A stretch of DNA of 8,257 nucleotides, taken from assembly GCA_047639615.1 (NCBI GenBank), contig JBLIOL010000255.1, positions 1 to 8,257 of the forward strand. Direction: 5' to 3'. Of the stretch, positions 1 to 6,605 are shown piece by piece (positions within the stretch are counted from its first letter, which is position 1; each line of letters starts with the position of its first letter). The notes under the pieces are model-generated. The model was not told the origin of the DNA. It saw nothing but the letters and a program-made list of their open reading frames with translations, and searched no databases. The DNA comes from CAYWNK01 sp047639615 (GTDB lineage Bacteria > Planctomycetota > UBA1135 > GCA-002686595). The translations under genes were made by a program, and so were the position numbers.

Positions 1-1026
1 TCGCTCACGCAGCAAGCCCAGGATGCGCTCCGCCAGCAAGCGGCAACCCGGATCGAGCAGGTGCACAGAGTCGTTGAAGTTCTGCTCCGTGCCGGGCACG
101 GCATCGGCGCACTCCAAGAGCTGAGCTCCCGTGCGCTCGGCGGCGTCACGAAGCGCTTGGTTGTAGGCTTCGATGCCGGCCAGAACGCCCTCGGGCCGCA
201 GGTATGGCATGTAGCGCAGAGCGCTGACCGCGGCATCGGCCTGCTGCGCCTCCTCGAGCTGCGCATTACCGCGGTAGGCGAAGGTAAGTAGTACCGCTTC
301 CGCGCCGCTCGCTTGCACCGCGCGCACCAAGGCCTCCGTACGCTGGCCGAAGGCCTCGGCCAAGACGCTAAAGTCACACTCGAGGGCGGCGGCGGCCTGC
401 ACCTGCTGCACACGCAGACGAACAAAGACGTTCTGGCGCAACAGGTGCCAGAGCAAAGAGCGCTCCCCGAGCCAATCCACGGCCGGCTCGGGCTTGGCGA
501 AGCCCTCCGCCTCAGCCAGGTCGCGCGTATCGCAGACCAGATCATTGTAGGCGTGGTAGATCAGCACCAGATCGGGAGCGTTAGGCACAACGCGACTCTC
601 GAAGCTGCGTTGACTGCTCTCGACCGTGTAGCCCGGCACGCCCACATTCAGGTAGTCGTAACGGCCGGGATCCTGGGCGTCCAAGCCCGCGAAGACCTGG
701 CCCGGCCAACTAGCGGCGCCGGATGTGGCCTCGGCGCAGAAGGTGGTCGAGCCACCCAGAAAGGCGATGCGTTGGCGGCCAGCTGGCTTGGGCAGCTCCA
801 ATTCAGGGCTACGGAAGCCCTGACTATCGATGCTGATGCGCGCGGTCTGCTTGTGCGGGATCGGAATGCGCAGGCCGGTCTGCTCGTGGGTCGCGAGGGC
901 GTGCACGCTGCCGACTGTTCCATAGCGCATGTACTGCCGCCCGCGCAACGCACCTTCGGCGACGAGCAGGAACAGAATGGAGAACGCCGGGATGGCCCAG
1001 CGGAGGCGACGAATACGGGCAGGCAT
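1..1026 (-). CDS. Membrane-anchored SGNH/GDSL hydrolase family protein, 3' end cut by the window
   Basis: This is probably an esterase or acyltransferase-like enzyme acting on ester groups outside the cytoplasmic membrane. From the ATG at 1026 the frame stays open for 342 codons to base 1, so the stop lies beyond the window. Residues 9-28 form one N-terminal membrane segment or uncleaved signal anchor, followed by an E-x-x-L-R stretch often seen in anchored SGNH proteins. The SGNH blocks appear in order: GGST with nucleophile Ser93, NVGVPGY with Gly129, HAYND with Asn161, and NDSVH with Asp319 and His322. All catalytic residues are therefore present, and little of the C-terminus can be missing. 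It follows the HD gene after 79 bases on the same strand. No Shine-Dalgarno sequence precedes the ATG, and the bases just upstream are pyrimidine-rich. The family is secure; the substrate is unknown, though surface glycan deacylation or acylation is plausible. Confidence 0.88.
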   Translation of the reverse strand, partial: MPARIRRLRWAIPAFSILFLLVAEGALRGRQYMRYGTVGSVHALATHEQTGLRIPIPHKQTARISIDSQGFRSPELELPKPAGRQRIAFLGGSTTFCAEATSGAASWPGQVFAGLDAQDPGRYDYLNVGVPGYTVESSQRSFESRVVPNAPDLVLIYHAYNDLVCDTRDLAEAEGFAKPEPAVDWLGERSLLWHLLRQNVFVRLRVQQVQAAAALECDFSVLAEAFGQRTEALVRAVQASGAEAVLLTFAYRGNAQLEEAQQADAAVSALRYMPYLRPEGVLAGIEAYNQALRDAAERTGAQLLECADAVPGTEQNFNDSVHLLDPGCRLLAERILGLLRER

Positions 1027-1105
1027 GGAGAGAGTGGCAGGGTAGCGGAGTTGCGTAGGACCTGCTAGACGGGCGCCCCAAGCTGATGCACGTACCCCTC
1101 GAAAA

Positions 1106-2491
1106 TCACCTGGGACTGCTCAGGGAGTACGCGTTGCGCGCCTCGTCGAACTCGGCCGTGGCAACGGTCTGGACTCGATCCAAGACACCCGGATCCTCGG
1201 CATCGCAGAGCACGTAGAACTTCCAGAGGTTGCGGTAGGAGCTTTCCAGATCGCCAAGACGCGGTACGCGCTCACGGAATTCGGAGAGCGGGCGCACGCC
1301 ATCGGTCCCGGGCCAGCGTACGTGAATGCGGGCCTCCTTAAGCTGCATGCGCTTGGCCGGGCAGTACACGATCACGCTGACTTCACGGCCGGTGGCCAGG
1401 CGCACCATGTCTTGGATGCGACCCTCCACGCGCTCGCGCTCCTTGGCCCCACCCGCGGCAAAGAAGCGCTGGACCAGCTGCTCCTGGATCTCCTCGTTCT
1501 CGTAGCGCGGGAAGACGCACACGCGCTTGTACAAGCGGCGCAGCCGCAGGCGCTCCACCAGGTCGCGTACCACAGGAGCCGTAGCACCCCCGGCACGCGC
1601 GCCAGCGGCGATCAGGATGCCACGTACGGAATCATCCGTGCAGTCGTACAGGTCCTCTTCTTCCAGGGTGCCAGCGCGCACGCACAGGTCCACGGCACGC
1701 GCCACCAGCGCGCCAGCCGAGACCTTGGCGTGGTGGTAGTAGACACGCTCCGAGAAGTAGTAGCGCGCCTCCAGCATGCGCACGATCTCGGACAGAATGT
1801 CCTCGCGCAGCAGCTCGTGCTTGGCCAAGTCGATGTAGAGATTGCCCGAGGAGCGATCGATTTTGAAGTAGCTCGTGACACGCTCATCCACCTGCAGACG
1901 TAGGCCAGTGAAATAGGCGTCCCGGGCTAGGTAGTCGAGAATGTCGGCGGCGATGGTGCCGGAGATGATCTGGTGCCAATAGGCCGGCACGTCCTTGCGG
2001 CCGGACGTGCCAGGCTTGGTGAGGATGCTGAACACATCCTCCCACACACCGAGCTCTTCCAAGACACGACCCAGGGGCCGGGCCTTGTCGAACATGCGCT
2101 GGTAGCGGTAGGCCGAATCGTGGCGCTCGAAGAGCCCGTCCTGGTCCTCGATATTGTGGCCGAAGGGGATGTGGGTCACATCGTGCAGCAGGGCCGCGAT
2201 GCGGATCACGCGCGCCTCCTCTTCGCTGATCGCTAGGGAGCTGGCCGGATCCACTTGGAAGGAGAGATTGATCGAGCTGATCAAGCGCTGGGTCAGGTGC
2301 GTGGTTCCGATCGAATGATCGAAGCGCGTGTGCAGTGCGCCTGGGTAAACCAGATAGGCGGTGCCGAGCTGCTTGATGCCGCGCAAGCGCTGCATTTCGG
2401 GCGTATCGAGGATCCGAATTTCCTCGTGAGTCAGATACACATCCCCGTGTACGGGATCGCGCATCACGCTGTATTTTTTGCGTCCAGCCAT
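1106..2491 (-). CDS. HD-domain phosphohydrolase of the SAMHD1/COG1078 dNTP triphosphohydrolase-like family
   Basis: This 461-residue cytoplasmic protein probably hydrolyses dNTPs to deoxynucleosides and triphosphate, by family analogy. The N-terminus (RDPVHGDVYL, then LDTPEMQRLRGIKQLG) matches the family opening. Metal and active-site candidates are His59 in RFDHS, His103-Asp104 in LLHDVTH, and Asp183 or Asp186 in ADILDYLARD. His107 and His112 fit the other conserved histidines, and His124 sits where SAMHD1 has catalytic His233. The segment YYHHAKVSAGA near 251-261 is also typical. About 200 residues follow as a less conserved C-terminal region. Homology begins within ten residues of the ATG, which supports this start despite no visible Shine-Dalgarno sequence; the stop is TGA. 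It is the first gene of a possible minus-strand pair with the SGNH gene and is divergent from the dehydrogenase. Nucleotide specificity and any allosteric activation cannot be read from the sequence. Confidence 0.92.
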   Translation of the reverse strand: MAGRKKYSVMRDPVHGDVYLTHEEIRILDTPEMQRLRGIKQLGTAYLVYPGALHTRFDHSIGTTHLTQRLISSINLSFQVDPASSLAISEEEARVIRIAALLHDVTHIPFGHNIEDQDGLFERHDSAYRYQRMFDKARPLGRVLEELGVWEDVFSILTKPGTSGRKDVPAYWHQIISGTIAADILDYLARDAYFTGLRLQVDERVTSYFKIDRSSGNLYIDLAKHELLREDILSEIVRMLEARYYFSERVYYHHAKVSAGALVARAVDLCVRAGTLEEEDLYDCTDDSVRGILIAAGARAGGATAPVVRDLVERLRLRRLYKRVCVFPRYENEEIQEQLVQRFFAAGGAKERERVEGRIQDMVRLATGREVSVIVYCPAKRMQLKEARIHVRWPGTDGVRPLSEFRERVPRLGDLESSYRNLWKFYVLCDAEDPGVLDRVQTVATAEFDEARNAYSLSSPR

Positions 2492-2806
2492 GGTGGTCCC
2501 GCGGGCATGGAGGGGCCCATGGGGACGCGGGATTGTAGCCTGCCCGGCGGCCCTTGGCCCGCCTCGGAGTGCCCTACCTGCACAGCTCGAGGCTCAACCT
2601 GAAACGCATCTGCAGGCCGTAGGCTGAGGCCGGAGTGAATGAGGCCTTCTATTAGAGGAATCGTGCTAGCTTGAGGAACCTGAATGGCCCCCTCGTGGTC
2701 CAACAGGAATAGCCCTCCTCCCAGCTCGTCTGCCTCTGGCCTCGCCCGCCCGCAGCTGCCTCATCCTGCTCTCCCCCGGATGCGGCCCTGCATGCGCCAG
2801 AATCCC
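2492..2806. other. Divergent intergenic and leader region
   Basis: This 315-base stretch separates the divergent HD and dehydrogenase genes and must hold the promoters for both, unless transcription starts elsewhere. I see no convincing paired -35/-10 boxes. The plus-strand TATTAG near 2650 and TTGAGG near 2671 are weak and badly arranged. An imperfect hairpin lies at 2496-2526, next to the HD start. Bases 2711-2780 are strongly C-rich on the plus strand (37 C, 14 T, 14 G, 5 A by hand count). Small frames here are low-complexity, overlap the HD start, or merely extend the dehydrogenase frame upstream, and I do not call any of them a gene. Confidence 0.6.
2496..2526 (-). repeat. Imperfect inverted repeat in the HD gene leader
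   Basis: Left arm GTCCC (2496-2500) and CATGG (2506-2510) can pair with CCATG (2517-2521) and GGGAC (2522-2526). This leaves a five-base bulge (GCGGG) and a six-base loop. It starts five bases upstream of the HD gene ATG, so it would fold in that gene's 5' leader. It could affect translation or bind a regulator, but in GC-rich DNA it could also be chance. Confidence 0.35.
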
Positions 2807-5800
2807 ATGTCCCTCTCCAAAATCCTGCCGTTCTTCGGACTGTTAATAGCTGTCCTCGTGAATTCCAGCAGCGCCGATGTGCCTGTGGATTTCACCAATG
2901 AAGTCGTGCTCGATGGCTTCGATTCGCCGTCGGCCTTGGCCTTTATCAGCCCCACTGAAATGCTGGTGCTCGAGAAGGCCGGCAGGATCATGCTGGTCGA
3001 TCTGGGTGCCCCAGTGCCCGTGAGCCAGACCTTCATGGTGCTGCCCGACGTGGAGAGCGAGTTTGAGCGCGGCTTGCTGAATATCGTGCTCGACCCGGAC
3101 TTCGCGAACAACGGCTGGTTCTACCTCTACTATCACCACTCCACGAGCTTCCGCTTCCGGGTCTCGCGCTTCACGCGCCAGTTGGATATCGCTGACCCGA
3201 GTAGCGAGGTCGTGCTCTGGCAGGACAATTCCTACAGCTCCTCCTGCTGTCACTTCGGTGGCGGCTTGGACATCGGCCCTGATGGCTACCTTTACCTGAC
3301 CACCGGTGAGGAATTCGACGGCAACCAGGCCGCGGATTTGACCGAATCCGGGGGCAAGATCCATCGCTTTGGCACGGACGGCAGCGTGCCCATGGACAAT
3401 CCCTTCCATGACGGGGTCGGTCCGAATGTGGACACCATCTGGGCCTATGGCCTGCGCAATCCCTTCCGTGCCAAATGGGACCTGCCTAGCGGGCGCATGT
3501 TCATCAGCGAGGTGGGCGGCAACACCCAGAGCACGGCCAAGGAAGACGTGCACCTGGGCAGCATGGGCACCAATTATGGCTGGCCCTTCTGCGAGGGCGC
3601 CTGTGACAACCCGGACTACCCCACCTGCGGCTGCGGCCAACACGACGACCCGATCTACACCTACGACCACTCGCTCGGCCAAGCGATCGTGGGCGGCTTC
3701 GTCTATCGCGGCACGCTCTTCCCCAGCGCCTACGACGGGGCCTACTTCTACGCGGACTACGCCAGTCGCTGGATCCGCTACCTGACCTTTGACCCCGCCG
3801 GCACCACGGTCACCGGCTCCTTCGAATTCGAAACTGCAGCCGGTGCGGTGGTTTGCCTAGCGGAAGGCCCTGGGGGCGAGCTCTTCTACTGCGACTTCGA
3901 AGGCCAGGTCCGACGCATTCGCTACGACACGGGTAACGGCGCACCACAGATCCATTCGGTCTTTAGCACCGACATCGAAGGCCTGCCTCCCCACGAAGTA
4001 ACCTTCAGCGGCAACGCGAGCGACCCGGAAAACGACCCCCTCGACAAACTCTGGTTCTTCGGGGACGGGCAGAGCGATGCTGGCAACCTGGCCGCCCACA
4101 CCTATACCCAACCCGGCAAGTTCAGCGCCCGCTGGTCCGTATCGGACCCGACCCAGCAAACCCTCTCCGACCCCATCGAAATTCGGGTTGGTCAAACCCC
4201 GGCCGTGGCCATCATCACGCCTGCCGATGGAAGCCTGTTCCGAGCAGGGGACCAGATTGATCTCGTAGGCGTCGGTGTTGACTCGGACGGCGCGCTCTTC
4301 CCCCCGAATTTTTCCTGGCAAGTGGACTTCCTGCACAACCAGCATGTGCACCCCGCCTACGGACCGCTCATCGGTGACAGCGCCTCCTTCACCGTACCGA
4401 CCGAGGGCCACGACTTTGGCGACGACACGGGCTATGTCATCACCCTGACGGTCACGGATGCCGACGGGCTCGACATTTCCAAGAGCGTCACGATTCTCCC
4501 CGACAAGGTAGACCTTAGCTTCGACACGGTCCCCAGCGGCTTGAGCCTGCTCATCGATGACATCCCGCGCACGACACCCTTTGTGCTCGACACGCTGATC
4601 GATTTCCAGCACACCATCAAGGCGCTCCCCAGTGCTTGCTCCGGTCCCGATGCCTACGTCTTCGACAACTGGTCCGACGCGGGCGCCATCGAACACCAGA
4701 TCATGGCTGGCGACGTGAACTCGAGCTTCGTGGCCAACTACAGCTACGCGGGCGATTGCAGCTTGCCCGTGGAAGCCGGTCTCGCCGCCTGGCTCAAGGC
4801 AGACTTCGGCATTAGCGAGTCCGCGGGAGCCGTGAGCTCTTGGGCAGACGGCTCGCCACTGGGCAACAACCTAGTAGCCAGCGGCAGCCCGACCCTGATC
4901 TCGGGTGGCCTCGGCGGCCACGACTACATCGCCTTCCATGGCGGCCTGGATCAATTGGCACGCACCGATTCACTAAACGGGCTTCCCGTTTTGAACGCGG
5001 ACCGCAGCATGTTCGCGGTGGTGCGCTACCACGAGGTCGCCGGCGGTGGTCTGAGCTACGGGACAGCAGCTTGCAACCAAGCCTTCGGCCTCTCCGTCTC
5101 CGCAAGCGGCGAGCTCAGCGTACATGGTTGGTGTCCGGGCAATGAATTCAGCAGCGGTGCTCCCGCCACCAACGCCGGCTGGATGGTGCTCTCGGTAGTG
5201 CACTCCATGGGCACCTTCGGTCACTACAAGAACGGCCAGCTCATCGACGTCCTCTCCCACGACTTCGCCACCGTCCCGGATACCTTCCTTGTGGGCGCAA
5301 GCATCGACGGCACCGAGCACCGCGTCATGGATGTGGCCGAGATCTTGATCTACGACCGCGCTCTGGACGAGACCGAGCGCATGACCGTGGAGAGCTATCT
5401 CGAGGAACAGTACTTCGGCGACCCTTGCGACATGGGCCCCGATTGCAACGGGAACGGCATCAGCGACACCTGTGAGCTGGGCAACCCCGGACACGGCATG
5501 CGCTTCCGCACCGGGAACTGGATCGACATTCCTGACCAGTTCCTGACCGGCGACTTCACCTTGGAAAGCTGGGTCAATTTCCCCGCACCGATCAGCAATA
5601 GTGACGGCCTCACCTGCCGCCTGCCGGCCGGCCACGACGTCAACTTCTTCGATGGCCGCATGCGACTCTACGCTGGCACGGACCGCGTCGTGGCGAACAC
5701 CCCCATCGTGCCCGACGAGTGGACCCATGTGGCGCTGGTGCGCGAGAACGACGCGCTCTCCATCTACACCAATGGCGTGCTCGACGGCACGGGCAGCTGG

Positions 5801-6595
5801 ACTGGCGTGTTCGAGCCGGAGGTACTTGGGCGCGGACGCCTCGGAGCACTTACCGAGGGCACCCTTGACGAAATGCGCCTGTGGAACGTGGCGCGCAGCG
5901 CCGCCGAGATCCTGGCCAACATGAATGGCGACTTGGCCGCACCGCAGCACGGCCTGCTAGCCGCTTGGCGCTTCGACGACTTCCTGATCGATCAAACCGT
6001 GCGCGACTTCTCCGGCAACGGCCTGAATGGTGTACGCGGCGGGGACAGTGCCGATGAAACCGACGACCCCGTGCGCGTGCCGGGCTACCCGGGCCTGATC
6101 CTAAACGACGACCAAAACCTCGACGGCATCCCGGACACCTGCCAGCTGGGCGACATCGTGTGCGACCCGCGCGTGTCCGCGGATGGCTGCCTGCCGCTCA
6201 TCAGCTACAGCGGAACGCCCTCCCTCTCGGGACCGGACAACTTCACCGTGATCGCCAACGACGTGCCTGGACAGGTCTCGGGCCTGGCGCTGGTCGGCCG
6301 CGAGCTAGCCAGCCTGCCCGCGCCCCCCGGCGGCGGCATGCTCGGCAATGCCTTCGGTCGACGCCCCGGCTTCCCAATCTGTATCGCCGCAGCGCGCGTG
6401 GTCGCCACGTCCACAAGCGCTGGAACCCAAGGCCTGTGCGACGGCACCTTGAGCCTCGGCATCTCCCAAGCGGATCTGCTCAGCTTGGGCTTCCTGCCTG
6501 GCGACACGCTCTACACGCAGATCGTCTTTGACGACCCTGCGCATCCCGAGGGCAAGGGCTTCAGCGCCGCCCTGCAGTTCACCTTGCTGCCCTAG
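2807..6595 (+). CDS. Secreted modular glucose/sorbosone dehydrogenase-type beta-propeller protein with PKD, PEGA-like and two LamG-like modules
   Basis: This 1262-residue exoprotein probably oxidises sugars with PQQ or binds carbohydrate. Residues 1-23 are a signal peptide, cleaved after SSSA. Residues 27-375 form the glucose/sorbosone dehydrogenase propeller: His149 in CCHFGGGLDIGPDG matches the catalytic-His region, and GLRNPF (Arg217) and NYGWP are family motifs. Next come a PKD-like domain (385-462), an Ig-like domain (466-565), a PEGA-like domain (571-647), LamG-like module 1 (655-869), a DxNxNGIxD calcium-type loop (879-889), LamG-like module 2 (895-1077), a second loop (1102-1112) and a C-terminal domain (1117-1262). 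I chose the ATG at 2807 because it opens the signal peptide; 2792 or 2780 are possible, while 2684 adds a low-complexity tail. No Shine-Dalgarno sequence is seen. The GT-C gene follows after 10 bases. The propeller-PKD-Ig-PEGA order is known from other bacterial dehydrogenases. PQQ binding is inferred. Confidence 0.9.
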   Translation: MSLSKILPFFGLLIAVLVNSSSADVPVDFTNEVVLDGFDSPSALAFISPTEMLVLEKAGRIMLVDLGAPVPVSQTFMVLPDVESEFERGLLNIVLDPDFANNGWFYLYYHHSTSFRFRVSRFTRQLDIADPSSEVVLWQDNSYSSSCCHFGGGLDIGPDGYLYLTTGEEFDGNQAADLTESGGKIHRFGTDGSVPMDNPFHDGVGPNVDTIWAYGLRNPFRAKWDLPSGRMFISEVGGNTQSTAKEDVHLGSMGTNYGWPFCEGACDNPDYPTCGCGQHDDPIYTYDHSLGQAIVGGFVYRGTLFPSAYDGAYFYADYASRWIRYLTFDPAGTTVTGSFEFETAAGAVVCLAEGPGGELFYCDFEGQVRRIRYDTGNGAPQIHSVFSTDIEGLPPHEVTFSGNASDPENDPLDKLWFFGDGQSDAGNLAAHTYTQPGKFSARWSVSDPTQQTLSDPIEIRVGQTPAVAIITPADGSLFRAGDQIDLVGVGVDSDGALFPPNFSWQVDFLHNQHVHPAYGPLIGDSASFTVPTEGHDFGDDTGYVITLTVTDADGLDISKSVTILPDKVDLSFDTVPSGLSLLIDDIPRTTPFVLDTLIDFQHTIKALPSACSGPDAYVFDNWSDAGAIEHQIMAGDVNSSFVANYSYAGDCSLPVEAGLAAWLKADFGISESAGAVSSWADGSPLGNNLVASGSPTLISGGLGGHDYIAFHGGLDQLARTDSLNGLPVLNADRSMFAVVRYHEVAGGGLSYGTAACNQAFGLSVSASGELSVHGWCPGNEFSSGAPATNAGWMVLSVVHSMGTFGHYKNGQLIDVLSHDFATVPDTFLVGASIDGTEHRVMDVAEILIYDRALDETERMTVESYLEEQYFGDPCDMGPDCNGNGISDTCELGNPGHGMRFRTGNWIDIPDQFLTGDFTLESWVNFPAPISNSDGLTCRLPAGHDVNFFDGRMRLYAGTDRVVANTPIVPDEWTHVALVRENDALSIYTNGVLDGTGSWTGVFEPEVLGRGRLGALTEGTLDEMRLWNVARSAAEILANMNGDLAAPQHGLLAAWRFDDFLIDQTVRDFSGNGLNGVRGGDSADETDDPVRVPGYPGLILNDDQNLDGIPDTCQLGDIVCDPRVSADGCLPLISYSGTPSLSGPDNFTVIANDVPGQVSGLALVGRELASLPAPPGGGMLGNAFGRRPGFPICIAAARVVATSTSAGTQGLCDGTLSLGISQADLLSLGFLPGDTLYTQIVFDDPAHPEGKGFSAALQFTLLP

Positions 6596-6598
6596 GAA
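6594..6598 (+). promoter_or_regulatory. Shine-Dalgarno-like site for the GT-C gene
   Basis: AGGAA begins inside the TAG stop codon of the dehydrogenase and ends seven bases before the GTG at 6606, a normal spacing. It decides the start of the downstream gene, which has no in-frame ATG between here and its first membrane segment. The overlap suggests translational coupling of the two genes. Confidence 0.5.
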
Positions 6599-6605
6599 TG
6601 CCGGA

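Noticed and set aside
313..1068. Plus-strand 251-codon frame opposite the SGNH gene
   Set aside because: It is antisense to a gene with all SGNH blocks in order; its translation is low-complexity and resembles no family I recognise. It arises from GC-rich codon bias.
1322..1903. Plus-strand 193-codon frame opposite the HD gene
   Set aside because: It is antisense to a clearly conserved coding sequence and matches nothing known to me.
1106..2491. HD phosphohydrolase as part of an anti-phage system
   Set aside because: No nuclease, toxin, reverse transcriptase or other defence gene is adjacent; the family is also common in housekeeping nucleotide metabolism.
2464..2703. Minus-strand 79-codon frame upstream of and overlapping the HD start
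   Set aside because: It overlaps the HD start out of frame, has no visible ribosome binding site and no recognisable features, and sits in the divergent regulatory gap.
2684..2806. In-frame N-terminal extension of the dehydrogenase from ATG 2684
   Set aside because: The extra 41 residues are Pro/Ser-rich and would bury the signal peptide. A start at 2807 (or 2792) gives a proper secretion signal.
2843..3682. Minus-strand 279-codon frame, with a similar one at 3857-4696
   Set aside because: Both lie fully antisense to the conserved propeller and PKD regions and have no recognisable motifs.
4973..5950. Minus-strand 325-codon frame inside the modular dehydrogenase
   Set aside because: It is a shadow of the LamG modules on the other strand, rich in Val, Ala, Gly and His as expected for an antisense frame in GC-rich DNA.
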